Origin: Lutibacter citreus
Lineage (GTDB): Bacteria; Bacteroidota; Bacteroidia; Flavobacteriales; Flavobacteriaceae
Assembly (NCBI RefSeq): GCF_003260195.1
Contig: NZ_QEIH01000003.1
Location: 558,001 to 622,000, forward strand
Direction of reading: 5' to 3'
Length of the DNA stretch: 64,000 nt
This document shows, piece by piece, positions 47,874-57,142 of this stretch. The stretch's first letter is position 1; every line of letters starts with the position of its first letter. A program made the translations under genes and the position numbers. Below the pieces are notes generated by a model. That model ran no database searches and had not been told where the DNA came from. It saw nothing but the letters and a program-made list of their open reading frames with translations.

Positions 47874-47951
47874 GTCACCCTGAACTTGTTTCAGTCTTAA
47901 ATTAAATAAATAGCTGTAAATCAGATAGTAACGAAACAAGTTAAGCATGAC
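47874..47951. repeat. REP-like imperfect palindrome
   Basis: GTCACCCTGAACTTGTTTC (47874-47892) and the reverse complement of 47933-47951 (GTCATGCTTAACTTGTTTC) match at 16 of 19 positions. Palindromes built on this kind of word (GTCA..CTGAACTTGTTTC) are widespread in intergenic DNA of Flavobacteriia (recalled knowledge). It fills part of the 338-bp gap at 47650-47987, which has no gene. Confidence 0.65.
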
Positions 47952-47987
47952 CTTATGCTATATTATTACTAATTACCGATATACAAT

Positions 47988-48629
47988 TTAATTTTTTTCC
48001 TTTAACATAGGTACAAACCTAAAATCGCCTAATTCTAATTTTTCGAAATCTTTTTCTCCTGTTCTTACAAAAAGAGTCATTGTTTGCACAGCATCACCTA
48101 CAGGAATTACCAACCTTCCTCCTATTTTTAATTGACTTAATAACGGTTTTGGTACAAAAGGCGCACCGGCAGTAACAATAATACTATCAAATGGAGCATC
48201 TTCAGGCAATCCTTTATAACCATCTCCAAAAATAATTTTTTTCGGTTTGTAGTTTATTTTCGGGAAAAAAAGTTTTGTTTTTTTAAACAATTCTTTCTGG
48301 CGTTCAATGGTATATACTTTAGCTCCCATTTCAAGTAAAACTGCTGTTTGATAACCTGATCCGGTACCTATTTCTAAGACTTTACTTCCTTTTTTCACTT
48401 CTAACAATTCAGTTTGAAATGCCACAGTATATGGTTGCGAAATAGTTTGGTCTGCTGCTATTGGAAATGCTTTGTCTTGATACGCAAAATCTTCAAAACT
48501 AGAATCTATAAAAAGATGACGTGGAATATTTGAAATAGCCTTTAGTACTTCTTTGTCTTTTATTCCTTTATCAATTAATACTTTTACTAATTGATTTCTA
48601 AGTCCTTTATGTTTATTGGTATCCTTCAC
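47988..48629 (-). CDS. pcm: Protein-L-isoaspartate O-methyltransferase
   Basis: 213 residues from a GTG start at 48629, the usual length. A longer frame begins at 48707 but would add 26 hydrophobic residues not expected in this cytosolic repair enzyme. Motifs: AISNIPRHLFIDSSF, AYQDKAFPIAADQTISQP, and the SAM-binding stretch VLEIGTGSGYQTAVLLEMG, then SIIVTAGAPFVP. It methylates isoaspartyl residues to start their repair. On the minus strand TATTTTTA lies just upstream of the GTG, which supports the shorter start. Confidence 0.88.
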   Translation of the reverse strand: MKDTNKHKGLRNQLVKVLIDKGIKDKEVLKAISNIPRHLFIDSSFEDFAYQDKAFPIAADQTISQPYTVAFQTELLEVKKGSKVLEIGTGSGYQTAVLLEMGAKVYTIERQKELFKKTKLFFPKINYKPKKIIFGDGYKGLPEDAPFDSIIVTAGAPFVPKPLLSQLKIGGRLVIPVGDAVQTMTLFVRTGEKDFEKLELGDFRFVPMLKEKN

Positions 48630-48680
48630 TAAAATAAAAATTTGAGTTGCTAAAAATAGGAATAAATGCATAAAGATTGC

Positions 48681-48688
48681 TATTTTTG
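48681..48688 (+). promoter_or_regulatory. Putative -7 element of the Gfo/Idh gene
   Basis: TATTTTTG matches TAnnTTTG exactly and lies 25 bp before the ATG at 48714. It falls inside the 84-bp divergent spacer shared with pcm when the GTG start of pcm is used. Confidence 0.5.
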
Positions 48689-48713
48689 TTAACACAATTT
48701 TAAACAAAAAACA

Positions 48714-49673
48714 ATGCTTAAAGCGGGAGTATTAGGTGCAGGACACTTAGGAAAAATACATTTAAGACTATTAAATGAATCAAAAAAATACGAATTAGTT
48801 GGTTTTTACGACCCTATAAAAGAAAATGCAAAAAAAGTTGAAGAAGAATTTGGGTATAAATCCTTTGATACAATAGAAGAATTAATTGATGCAGTTGAAG
48901 TAATTGATATTGTTACTCCTACTCTTTCTCATTTTGATTGTGCCAAAGAAGCAATAAAAAAAGGAAAACATATTTTTATTGAAAAACCAATTACAAAAAC
49001 AATTGAAGAAGCTGAAGAGATTATTGAGCTTTCACAAAAACACAATGTAAAAGGTCAAGTTGGTCATGTAGAACGTTTTAACCCTGCCTTTGCAGCTGTA
49101 AAAGATTCAATTAATAATCCTATGTTTATTGAAACACATAGACTCGCAGAATTTAACCCACGAGGAACAGATGTGCCTGTAGTTTTAGATTTAATGATTC
49201 ATGATATAGATATTATATTAAGTGTTGTAAAATCTAAGGTAAAAAGCGTTCATGCAAGTGGAGTTTCAGTAATTAGTGATACTCCAGATATAGCAAATGC
49301 TCGTATAGAATTTGAAAATGGTTGCGTTGCTAATTTAACAGCAAGTAGAATTTCATTAAAAAACATGCGTAAATCAAGATTTTTCCAAAAAGATGCATAT
49401 ATAGCTGTAGATTTTTTCGAAAAAGCAACTGAAGTAGTAAGAATGCAAGATGCACCAAAAATTGCAGGAGATTTTGATATGATTCTTCAAAATGCTGAAG
49501 GTGTAAAAAAACAAATTTATTTTGAAAACCCTAATGTTGAAGCTAATAATGCTATTTTAGATGAATTAGAAACTTTTGCTGATGCTATTGTAAATAATAC
49601 AACACCAGTTGTTAGTTTAAAACAAGGAACTGAAGCTTTAAAAGTTGCTCATATGATTATTAACGACTTTTAA
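48714..49673 (+). CDS. Gfo/Idh/MocA family NAD(P)-dependent oxidoreductase
   Basis: 319 residues. The Rossmann motif GVLGAGHLGKIHLRLL is at the N-terminus. The catalytic lysine is in HIFIEKPITKT, followed by QVGHVERFNPAF, and the C-terminal beta-sheet domain carries DLMIHDIDIIL. Members act on sugars, inositols or related compounds; the substrate is not deducible. PhzF follows 2 bp later, so the two genes are co-transcribed. Confidence 0.9.
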   Translation: MLKAGVLGAGHLGKIHLRLLNESKKYELVGFYDPIKENAKKVEEEFGYKSFDTIEELIDAVEVIDIVTPTLSHFDCAKEAIKKGKHIFIEKPITKTIEEAEEIIELSQKHNVKGQVGHVERFNPAFAAVKDSINNPMFIETHRLAEFNPRGTDVPVVLDLMIHDIDIILSVVKSKVKSVHASGVSVISDTPDIANARIEFENGCVANLTASRISLKNMRKSRFFQKDAYIAVDFFEKATEVVRMQDAPKIAGDFDMILQNAEGVKKQIYFENPNVEANNAILDELETFADAIVNNTTPVVSLKQGTEALKVAHMIINDF

Positions 49674-49675
49674 TT

Positions 49676-50452
49676 ATGAATATTTTTCAGGTTGATGCTT
49701 TCACAAGTAAAATTTTTAAAGGAAATCCAGCGGCTGTTTGTCCGTTAGAAAAATGGATTTCTACTGAAATAATGCAAGCAATTGCTGAAGAAAATAATTT
49801 ATCAGAAACTGTTTTCTTTGTTCAAAAAAAGCATCAATTTGAAATAAAATGGTTCACACCAACTTGTGAAATAGATTTATGTGGTCATGCAACTTTAGCT
49901 GCTGCTCATATAATTTTTTCAGAATTAAATTATAAAGAAGAGTTAATAGAATTTATATCAAATAGTGGGGTTTTAACTGTTTCTAAAAAGGATAGTTGGT
50001 ATACTCTTAACTTTCCTTCTGAAGAAATTAAAAAAATTGAAACACCAAAAACTCTATTAAAAGCTTTAAATGTACTAATCATAAACACCTACCAAGGAAA
50101 ATGGAAACTTTTAGTAGAATTAGAAGATGAAGAAACAATTAAAAATTTAGCTCCTAATTTTTCAAAATTATGTGAATTAGACTCTTTAGGGATTATTGTT
50201 ACAGCAAAAGGAAATAAAGTAGATTTTGTTTCAAGATTTTTTGCCCCTAAAATTGGAATTAATGAGGATCCTGTTACAGGTTCTGCTCATACCCTTCTAA
50301 TTCCCTTTTGGGCTCAAAAATTAAAAAAGAATAAATTGGAAGCGTCTCAACTTTCTAAAAGAACTGGATTCTTAAAATGTAAATATCTTAATAATCGAGT
50401 TGAAATGAGTGGGCAAGCCATAACCTTTTTAAAAGGGAAAGCAACTATTTAA
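49676..50452 (+). CDS. PhzF family isomerase
   Basis: 258 residues of the diaminopimelate-epimerase-like PhzF fold. Catalytic Glu44 is in NNLSETVFF. Other motifs are CGHATLAAAH and the C-terminal NEDPVTGSAHTLL. Known members isomerise small metabolites (PhzF in phenazine synthesis), but most, including this, have unknown substrates. No phenazine genes are near. Confidence 0.88.
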   Translation: MNIFQVDAFTSKIFKGNPAAVCPLEKWISTEIMQAIAEENNLSETVFFVQKKHQFEIKWFTPTCEIDLCGHATLAAAHIIFSELNYKEELIEFISNSGVLTVSKKDSWYTLNFPSEEIKKIETPKTLLKALNVLIINTYQGKWKLLVELEDEETIKNLAPNFSKLCELDSLGIIVTAKGNKVDFVSRFFAPKIGINEDPVTGSAHTLLIPFWAQKLKKNKLEASQLSKRTGFLKCKYLNNRVEMSGQAITFLKGKATI

Positions 50453-50539
50453 ATGAACGAGTATTTTCAATTTAGACACATTAGAAAATGACTAATTCTC
50501 AACTCTTTGTGTCTATTATTAATATAAAAATGTAGACAG

Positions 50540-51427
50540 ATGAAAAATATAGCAGTTATAGGTGCTGGCACAATGGGTAACGGAATAGCACACATTTTCG
50601 CTCAACATAATTTTAAAGTAAATCTTATTGATATTTCAAAAGAAGCTAATGAAAAAGGAATCGCTACAATTACAAAAAACTTAGATAGATTAATTTCTAA
50701 AGAAAAAATAACTTTAGAAGTTAAAAAACAAACACTTGATAATATTACAACTTTTACTTCAATTTTGGAAGGTGTAAAAAATACAGATTTAGTAATTGAA
50801 GCAGCAACTGAAAATGAAGAGTTAAAACTTAAAATTTTTAAACAATTAGATGAGGAAGCTCCTAAAAACACCGTTTTAGCTACAAATACTTCTTCAATTT
50901 CTATAACAAAAATTGCAGCAGCAACAAACCGACCTGAAAAGGTTATTGGAATGCATTTTATGAATCCAGTTCCTATAATGAAACTTGTTGAAATTATAAA
51001 TGGTTACAATACTTCTAGTGAAGTAACTAAATTAATAATGGAACTTTCTAAAAAACTTAGTAAAACACCTGTTGAAGTAAATGATTATCCTGGTTTTGTA
51101 GCTAATAGGATTTTAATGCCTATGCTAAATGAAGCCATAGAAACATTGTATAATGGAGTTGCGGGAGTTTATGAAATTGATACCGTAATGAAACTTGGTA
51201 TGGCACATCCTATGGGACCTTTACAATTAGCTGATTTTATAGGATTAGATGTATGTTTATCAATTTTAAACGTATTGTATGATGGATTTAAAAACCCAAA
51301 ATATGCTCCTTGCCCTTTACTTGTAAATATGGTTCAAGCAGGAAAGCTTGGAGTTAAATCTGGTGAAGGATTTTATGATTACTCAGAAAATAGAAAAGCT
51401 GAAGTAATTTCATCTCAATTCAAATAA
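50540..51427 (+). CDS. 3-hydroxybutyryl-CoA / 3-hydroxyacyl-CoA dehydrogenase
   Basis: 295 residues. The NAD motif is IAVIGAGTMGNGIAHIFAQ. The conserved ATNTSS is followed by catalytic His139 in GMHFMNPVPIMKLVE, and the C-terminal helical domain carries YPGFVANRILMPMLNEAI and HPMGPLQLADFIGLD. It is a single-domain enzyme oxidising (S)-3-hydroxyacyl-CoA, as in beta-oxidation or butanoate metabolism. It stands alone, 87 bp after PhzF. Confidence 0.92.
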   Translation: MKNIAVIGAGTMGNGIAHIFAQHNFKVNLIDISKEANEKGIATITKNLDRLISKEKITLEVKKQTLDNITTFTSILEGVKNTDLVIEAATENEELKLKIFKQLDEEAPKNTVLATNTSSISITKIAAATNRPEKVIGMHFMNPVPIMKLVEIINGYNTSSEVTKLIMELSKKLSKTPVEVNDYPGFVANRILMPMLNEAIETLYNGVAGVYEIDTVMKLGMAHPMGPLQLADFIGLDVCLSILNVLYDGFKNPKYAPCPLLVNMVQAGKLGVKSGEGFYDYSENRKAEVISSQFK

Positions 51428-51431
51428 AAAT

Positions 51432-51672
51432 AGGCTGTTTAAAAAATATACTTAATACAAACATTTAAAATTTATCATTCTGAATGACTGAAAGAAAATG
51501 AAGAATCTCTGGGTTCTATTATTAAATTACAACATTCTCCTTCACTCATTTGAAATGCTTTTATTTCATCATTTTAAAGCTTTTAAAAAAACTTAATCAA
51601 TCTGTTCTTACTAATAGGTGAGATTTTTACTATAATTCAAAATAACACATTTTTTCACTTTTTAAACAGCCT
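51432..51672. repeat. 241-bp noncoding element bounded by 14-bp inverted repeats
   Basis: AGGCTGTTTAAAAA (51432-51445) and TTTTTAAACAGCCT (51659-51672) are exact reverse complements. Inside are REP-like words (ATTCTGAATGACTGAAAG and AATGAAGAATCTC near 51477-51512). No ORF is seen and no target-site duplication was found. It could be a MITE-type element or simply a long-range RNA hairpin. Confidence 0.5.
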
Positions 51673-51679
51673 GTTTTTA

Positions 51680-52060
51680 TTATAAATATTTCAAGAAGAA
51701 ATCCATCATGGCTTCTTTTAATGCATAGTGCATTTTAACAAAAGTTTTCATTTCATCCTTCAACAACACTTGTTTTTCTAGAAATTTAGCTTCTGAATTG
51801 TTTTCGTATTTAGCCTGTTCAACTTCTCTTTTCTTCATTCTAATTCTGTGCCTTAAATGAAGGATTACCTCACGTTCCCTAATTATTTTATTTTGAAAAC
51901 CTTCTACTTGCACCATAACATCTTTTCCAAGATTTCGAATCGCAACAAGTTCTAATTTTTCTTCAAAATAATCCATTTCACCTTCTTGAAATTTCAACTC
52001 TCTTTTCCACACTTCAAGATTGAAGCTTAAATCACTTAAAAATAACAACTGACTCTCCAT
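51680..52060 (-). CDS. Uncharacterised coiled-coil protein
   Basis: 126 residues, almost entirely helical and highly charged, with heptad-like stretches (YFEEKLELVAIRNLGKD, NKIIREREVILHLRHRIRMK, FLEKQVLLKDEMKTFVKM). It has no signal peptide, cysteine cluster or enzyme motif, and I do not recognise a family. It is separated from the upstream efflux operon by a terminator, so it is probably transcribed alone. Confidence 0.55.
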   Translation of the reverse strand: MESQLLFLSDLSFNLEVWKRELKFQEGEMDYFEEKLELVAIRNLGKDVMVQVEGFQNKIIREREVILHLRHRIRMKKREVEQAKYENNSEAKFLEKQVLLKDEMKTFVKMHYALKEAMMDFFLKYL

Positions 52061-52178
52061 ATATTATTTGGCTTTTAAATTATATAATAAATTTCGAAAT
52101 TTTTATTTAATTTTCATCTGATAAAAGTCATAAAAATTATATAAAACTTCATAAAATAAATACTTCTTCTATAAAGAT

Positions 52179-52209
52179 AAAAAAAAAGCGTTTTAATTAA
52201 AATTAAAAC
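52179..52209 (-). terminator. Terminator of the MacAB-like operon
   Basis: GTTTTAATT (52190-52198) pairs with AATTAAAAC (52201-52209) around two bases. In the minus direction it is followed by a U run (plus-strand A run 52179-52187). It lies about 36 bp past the adaptor gene stop. Confidence 0.75.
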
Positions 52210-52244
52210 ACTTCTTTTATTTGATTATTTTTAACAGATAAACC

Positions 52245-53360
52245 TTATTCTTTATCCTCTTTGTCTTTATCTTTTTTTGAAGCTTTATTCCAAATTTTTA
52301 TATCATCATCTAAAGAAACACCCGATAATATTTCAACATTAATTCCATCAGAAATTCCTAATTCAACATTTTGCTTTTTAAAATCTTGATCTCCCGTTCT
52401 AATTTCAACAAATGCACTATCTGTTTTCTTATCAAACTGCAATAATGCCTCTTTTATAGATAAAACGCTATCCTTTGATTCTAGAACTATATCAGCATTA
52501 GCACTATAACCTGCTCTTACAAAAAATTCATCATCTAAGGTAACATCTCCTTTAATCTTAAACTGTACAGCTCCATTTTCTTCAGTACCCTTAGGTGCTA
52601 TAAAATTAAGTTTTGCTGGGTATTTTTTCTTTTCAATTGCCCCTAAAGAAACTTCCAAAACAGTTCCATTCTTTATTTTACCAACTTCTGCTTCATCTAC
52701 TTTTCCTTCAAAAATCATTTTTGTCATATCTGCAATTGTTGCAATAGTAGTTCCTGCATTAAAGGTATTACTTTCAATTACCTGATTTCCTTTACGAACT
52801 GGAATTTCTAAAATTGTTCCTGAAATTTCTGCCTTCACATAAGTATTAGCCGTTTTCCCCATTCCAGCTGCTGATCCTTTCTTAATAATTTGTAAATTAT
52901 TTTGTGCGTTTCTTAAATCTTGATTTGCGCTATTAAAACTCAATTCTGAATCCTCAAAATCTGATCTTGATTTTACACCTTTTTCATACAACCCTTTAAT
53001 TCTATCATAATTAGTTTTGGCATTATCATATCGTAATTGAGCAGTTTTCACATTTCCTTGTGCACTATTTAAACTCTGCACATTTGGTACAACTCTAATT
53101 GTTGCTATTAAATCTCCAACTTCAACAATGGCACCTTCTTCAACATATATTTTTTCTATTATACCAGAAACTTTAGGCTTAATTTCAGCCTCCTCTAGAG
53201 GTACAACTTTTCCTGTTGCTACAGTTTTTCTAACAATATTTGTTTTAAATGGTTTTTCTGTTTCAAATTGAATTGGAGATTTGCTATTCTTTACTCCAAA
53301 CCAAATTAAAACAGCTATTAGCGCCGCTGCAATTGATCCAAAAATTATTGTTTTTTTCAT
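52245..53360 (-). CDS. MacA-like periplasmic adaptor (HlyD/RND-MFP family)
   Basis: 371 residues. An N-terminal membrane anchor (IIFGSIAAALIAVLIWFGV) precedes the barrel-sandwich halves (EEAEIKPKVSGIIEKIYVEEGAIVEVGD in adjoining motifs). An alpha-helical hairpin follows (LRYDNAKTNYDRIKGLYEKG, RSDFEDSELSFNSANQDLRN), then a beta barrel and a Lys/Asp-rich C-terminal tail. It is the fourth gene of an operon with an ABC ATPase and two MacB-type permeases and should connect them to a TolC-type channel encoded elsewhere. Confidence 0.9.
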   Translation of the reverse strand: MKKTIIFGSIAAALIAVLIWFGVKNSKSPIQFETEKPFKTNIVRKTVATGKVVPLEEAEIKPKVSGIIEKIYVEEGAIVEVGDLIATIRVVPNVQSLNSAQGNVKTAQLRYDNAKTNYDRIKGLYEKGVKSRSDFEDSELSFNSANQDLRNAQNNLQIIKKGSAAGMGKTANTYVKAEISGTILEIPVRKGNQVIESNTFNAGTTIATIADMTKMIFEGKVDEAEVGKIKNGTVLEVSLGAIEKKKYPAKLNFIAPKGTEENGAVQFKIKGDVTLDDEFFVRAGYSANADIVLESKDSVLSIKEALLQFDKKTDSAFVEIRTGDQDFKKQNVELGISDGINVEILSGVSLDDDIKIWNKASKKDKDKEDKE

Positions 53361-53430
53361 TAGTTATTGATTTTCTGTTTATTATATATGTTGAACTATT
53401 AAAACAAGATTCAACTCTTTTTCGTTTAAA

Positions 53431-54678
53431 TTACTCTTCTCTTAATGCTTCAATAGGTCTAATACTTACTGCTGTTTGAGCAGGAATAAGGCCAATTAAA
53501 GTACCTAGTATAATTAATGTTGCCACTGCAATTAAGATAACAGGAATATCAACAGTTGGGTTAGCTAATACAGCATCTGGTCCCTGCCCTAATGTTAGAT
53601 CGATTAACATTAATACTATTCCTCCAAAAATTATTCCTAATGCTCCTGCAATACTAGTTAAGAAAACCGATTCAAGAATAATTTGACGTTTAATTTCCCA
53701 CGGTTTTGCTCCTAAAGCACGTCTTATACCTATTTCCTTAGTTCGTTCTTTTACAGTTATTAAAAGTATGTTTCCAATAGCAAAAACACCTGCAATTAAT
53801 GTTGCAATACCAACAAACCAAGTTAAAAATTGCATCCCTGTTAAAAAGCCTGTTACTTGTGCTATTCTTTCTCCTAAATTAAAACTACCAAAAGCTCTTT
53901 CATCATTAGGATTAACTTTATGTAAGTTTTTAAGCAATAACTTAACATCTGCTTCAATTTGAGTAATATCAAATTCAGGTTTACCGGTAATCATCATCCA
54001 TCCTATTTTATCTCCAATATTGTAAACTTGTTGAAATGTAGTGAACGGAATATGAATATTACCTTGTGGACCTCCAGAGCCAACTTGCCCTGATTTGTAC
54101 ATACCTATAACCTTATAATTAATATTGTTTACCTTAATGTATGTTCCTAATGGATTATCACCTTTATCAAATAATTGTTTATAAATTTCCTCTTCAAATA
54201 CACAAACTTTTCTTTTCTTTAAGATATCTTCATGATTTATAAAACGCCCATAAACTAAATCTTTCTTTTGAACTTTATCTAATTCTGGATAATCTCCAAA
54301 AACTCCAAAAGTTCCGGTTTTAAATTTGTTCACTGCCAATGCTTGTCTTTGTAATCTTGGCACTACAAATTCTAACCCTTTTATTTCATTTTTAATGTTT
54401 TCCATGTCAGACATTTTAAGGCTTAATTGTCTTCCTTCTTGAAAACCTTTAAATGGTTCTGCTGTGCTCTGAGCCCATATAAACACACTGTTAGTTGCGA
54501 AATTTCCAAATAATTTATTAAAATTATTTTCCATACCTCTTGCTGCACCTAACAATACAACTAATAAAAATATACCCCACATTACACCAATAATGGTAAT
54601 CCCTGTCCGAACTTTATTTTTCCGAATACTACTGTATATTTCTTGCCAAGTATCTTTATCTAATAAGAAATTTTTCAT
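53431..54678 (-). CDS. MacB-type ABC transporter permease (second of two)
   Basis: 415 residues: a short cytoplasmic N-terminus, TM1 (TGITIIGVMWGIFLLVVLLG), a periplasmic core domain of about 220 residues, and a C-terminal FtsX domain with three helices and the conserved motif TVKERTKEIGIRRALGAKPWEI. It pairs with the upstream paralogue as a heterodimer (inference from the duplicate genes). The two genes are 2 bp apart. Confidence 0.9.
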   Translation of the reverse strand: MKNFLLDKDTWQEIYSSIRKNKVRTGITIIGVMWGIFLLVVLLGAARGMENNFNKLFGNFATNSVFIWAQSTAEPFKGFQEGRQLSLKMSDMENIKNEIKGLEFVVPRLQRQALAVNKFKTGTFGVFGDYPELDKVQKKDLVYGRFINHEDILKKRKVCVFEEEIYKQLFDKGDNPLGTYIKVNNINYKVIGMYKSGQVGSGGPQGNIHIPFTTFQQVYNIGDKIGWMMITGKPEFDITQIEADVKLLLKNLHKVNPNDERAFGSFNLGERIAQVTGFLTGMQFLTWFVGIATLIAGVFAIGNILLITVKERTKEIGIRRALGAKPWEIKRQIILESVFLTSIAGALGIIFGGIVLMLIDLTLGQGPDAVLANPTVDIPVILIAVATLIILGTLIGLIPAQTAVSIRPIEALREE

Positions 54679-54680
54679 AA

Positions 54681-55910
54681 TTATTCATCATTTAATGCTA
54701 CAATTGGTTTGATACTCGACGCTCTTTTTGCTGGAATATAACCAGCAACTGTTCCCGCTATAATTAAAACTATTGTGGCTCCAACCACAACGTAAGTCTC
54801 AACACTTGGGTTTAAAATAAAATAATCCTCTAAACTGTCACCTAAAGACTTTAATGCAAATACTCCTAAAAGTAATCCTACATATCCCGATATAGCAGTA
54901 ACAAAAATAGATTCGAGCATTATCATTCCAACTATTGATTTTGGAGTAGCTCCTAAAGCTTTTCTTATTCCAATTTCTTTGGTACGTTCTTTTACAATAA
55001 ATACCATTATATTGCTGATACCAATTATCCCAGCTATTAAAGTTCCAATACCTATAAATAAAATAATAATATTTAAAACCCCCATAAACTGTTCAACGTT
55101 TTTAGTGCCTTCCGCATAATTTTGAATACGAATTGCACCTTGATCTCTAGGTTCAACACTATGTTTTTCCTTTAATAATTTTGTTAATGTATTTGTAAAT
55201 GAAATTGCTTGATCAACCGATAATTCAGGATTAAAAGTAAACCCCATATAATCTAATTCATCATTTGGTTTATACATCCCTTGAAAAGTTGTAAAAGGAG
55301 CGTAAATAAAGCGTTCATCATTATCTCCTCCTGGATCACTAAAAACACCAACAACTTTGTATGAAATTCCTTCAATATTTATATTTTTACCTAAAGCGTA
55401 TTTATTTCCAAATAAATCTTTTTCAACCAATCTTCCTATCGCAACTACTTTAGATTTTCTTTCAACATCCAAATAAGTTAAAAACCGACCATCTTGAATC
55501 ACTGTAGACTCTAATGGTTGATAATCTGGATATACACCTCTTACGTTATATCTGTTTTGCTCACTTTTATAAATTACCTGCATATTACGTTGAATATTAG
55601 GGCTGAAAAATTGAATTTTATCTTCAAATTTTTCATTTATAAATTTCATATCATCATTTCTATACTGAATTTTTCGGCCACTTTGTAACCCTTTATATGG
55701 TTTTGTAGTTCTCCCCGACCTAACGTAAACAGAATTTGTAGCATCACCAGCAAATTGTTTTTCAAAAGTATGTTTTAATCCATTTCCTACTCCAAATAAA
55801 AGGGTAAACAACAAGATTGCAAAGGCAATAGTAAATCCTGATAAAGCCGTTCTAAGTTTATTTTTTGATAACGTTTGGAAAATTTCTTGCCACCTATCTA
55901 AATCAAACAT
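54681..55910 (-). CDS. MacB-type ABC transporter permease (first of two)
   Basis: 409 residues with the same plan as its neighbour: TM1 (FTIAFAILLFTLLFGVGNG), a MacB periplasmic core with QSGRKIQYRNDD and VVGVFSDPGGDNDE, and a C-terminal FtsX domain with IVKERTKEIGIRKALGATPKS. The ATPase gene lies 3 bp upstream. MacB systems export peptides, macrolides or siderophores using mechanotransmission; the substrate here is unknown. Confidence 0.9.
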   Translation of the reverse strand: MFDLDRWQEIFQTLSKNKLRTALSGFTIAFAILLFTLLFGVGNGLKHTFEKQFAGDATNSVYVRSGRTTKPYKGLQSGRKIQYRNDDMKFINEKFEDKIQFFSPNIQRNMQVIYKSEQNRYNVRGVYPDYQPLESTVIQDGRFLTYLDVERKSKVVAIGRLVEKDLFGNKYALGKNINIEGISYKVVGVFSDPGGDNDERFIYAPFTTFQGMYKPNDELDYMGFTFNPELSVDQAISFTNTLTKLLKEKHSVEPRDQGAIRIQNYAEGTKNVEQFMGVLNIIILFIGIGTLIAGIIGISNIMVFIVKERTKEIGIRKALGATPKSIVGMIMLESIFVTAISGYVGLLLGVFALKSLGDSLEDYFILNPSVETYVVVGATIVLIIAGTVAGYIPAKRASSIKPIVALNDE

Positions 55911-55913
55911 AAC

Positions 55914-56606
55914 TTACACTGTTGCTTTATTATTTGTTAACTCATCACTTATTATTACACCATCTTTTAAACGTACAATTCTGTCTGTTTGTTCTGCAAT
56001 ATCTTCTTCGTGAGTAATTACAAAAACGGTCATTCCTTCTCTATTAATTTCTTTTAGCATTTCCATAACAGCTTCAGATGTTGTTGAATCTAATGCTCCT
56101 GTTGGTTCATCTGCTAATACTACTTTTGGTTTTGTTACTAAAGCACGTGCAATGGCAACACGTTGTTTTTGCCCTCCAGACATTTCACTAGGTAAATGAT
56201 TGGCCCAATCCTCTAATCCTACTTTTCTTAAATATTGCATTGCAATATCATGTCGTTCCTTTCTTCCTATACCCTGATAGTATAATGGAAGCGCAACATT
56301 TTCTACTGCTGTTTTATAATTAATTAAATTAAATGATTGAAAAACAAAACCTAAAAATTTATTTCGTAGAATTGCTGCTTTCTTTTCATCTAACTTTTCA
56401 ATTAATTGTCCGTTTAAATAATAATTTCCTGAATCATGTTCGTCTAATAAACCAACAATGTTTAATAAGGTAGATTTCCCAGAACCTGAAGACCCCATAA
56501 TTGCAACAAACTCGCCCTCTTTTATATGTAAATCTAATCCTTTTAAAACGTGAAGAGAATCTTTTCCTATTGGGTAAGATTTATGAAGTTTTTCAATCTT
56601 TATCAT
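55914..56606 (-). CDS. ABC transporter ATPase (MacB/LolD type)
   Basis: 230 residues. Walker A is GSSGSGKSTLLN (about 38-49), the Q-loop is FVFQSFNLI, the signature is MSGGQKQRVAIARAL, Walker B is VVLADEPTGALD, and the H-loop is FVITHEED. The sequence belongs to the MacB/LolD/FtsE branch. It is the first gene of the four-gene operon reading ATPase, permease, permease, adaptor. Confidence 0.95.
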   Translation of the reverse strand: MIKIEKLHKSYPIGKDSLHVLKGLDLHIKEGEFVAIMGSSGSGKSTLLNIVGLLDEHDSGNYYLNGQLIEKLDEKKAAILRNKFLGFVFQSFNLINYKTAVENVALPLYYQGIGRKERHDIAMQYLRKVGLEDWANHLPSEMSGGQKQRVAIARALVTKPKVVLADEPTGALDSTTSEAVMEMLKEINREGMTVFVITHEEDIAEQTDRIVRLKDGVIISDELTNNKATV

Positions 56607-56701
56607 TTAGTTGTTATTTAAAACGAATTTATTAATTGCCTATGAATATTGTTACTAAATTTTTGTTAAAACAGTTCTTTTATTATTATTAACTTTACAA
56701 T

Positions 56702-57118
56702 ATGAACAATATAAAAAATAAATCAATTATTCTCTTTGATGGCGTTTGCAACCTTTGCAATTCATCGGTTAATTTTATAATTAAAAATGATGAAAAGGCG
56801 TATTTCTTATTTGCTTCTTTACAATCTGACGTTGCAAAGGAAATTTTGTTACATCATAATTCAAATAAAATAAATTTTGATACTATTATTCTTGTTGAAA
56901 ATAATAAAATATTTTATAAATCTACTGCTGCTTTAAGAATTATAAAAAGATTAGATGGCCCTATTAAAATACTTTACTTTTTAATTATTGTTCCTCCTTT
57001 TATAAGGGATTCTGTTTATAACTTTATTGCCAAGAACAGATATAAATGGTATGGTAAAAAAGAAAGTTGTGTTATTCCAACTGATAATTATAAAAAAAGA
57101 TTTTTAGATTTAATTTAA
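56702..57118 (+). CDS. DCC family thiol-disulfide oxidoreductase (DUF393)
   Basis: 138 residues. The opening ILFDGVCNLCNSSVNFII has the family Asp-x-x-Cys-x-x-Cys motif (Cys16, Cys19). FASLQSDVAKEIL and the end RYKWYGKKESCVIP are also typical. The fold is thioredoxin-like; the reaction is presumed thiol-disulfide exchange but unproven. It is transcribed divergently from the ABC operon and converges on the symporter gene. Confidence 0.88.
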   Translation: MNNIKNKSIILFDGVCNLCNSSVNFIIKNDEKAYFLFASLQSDVAKEILLHHNSNKINFDTIILVENNKIFYKSTAALRIIKRLDGPIKILYFLIIVPPFIRDSVYNFIAKNRYKWYGKKESCVIPTDNYKKRFLDLI

Positions 57119-57142
57119 AAAAATCAATTACAAAGAATATAT

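Noticed and set aside
48630..48707. N-terminal extension of the isoaspartate methyltransferase (start at 48707)
   Set aside because: The extra 26 residues are hydrophobic and unlike the family; a GTG at 48629 gives the usual 213 residues and frees the divergent promoter region.
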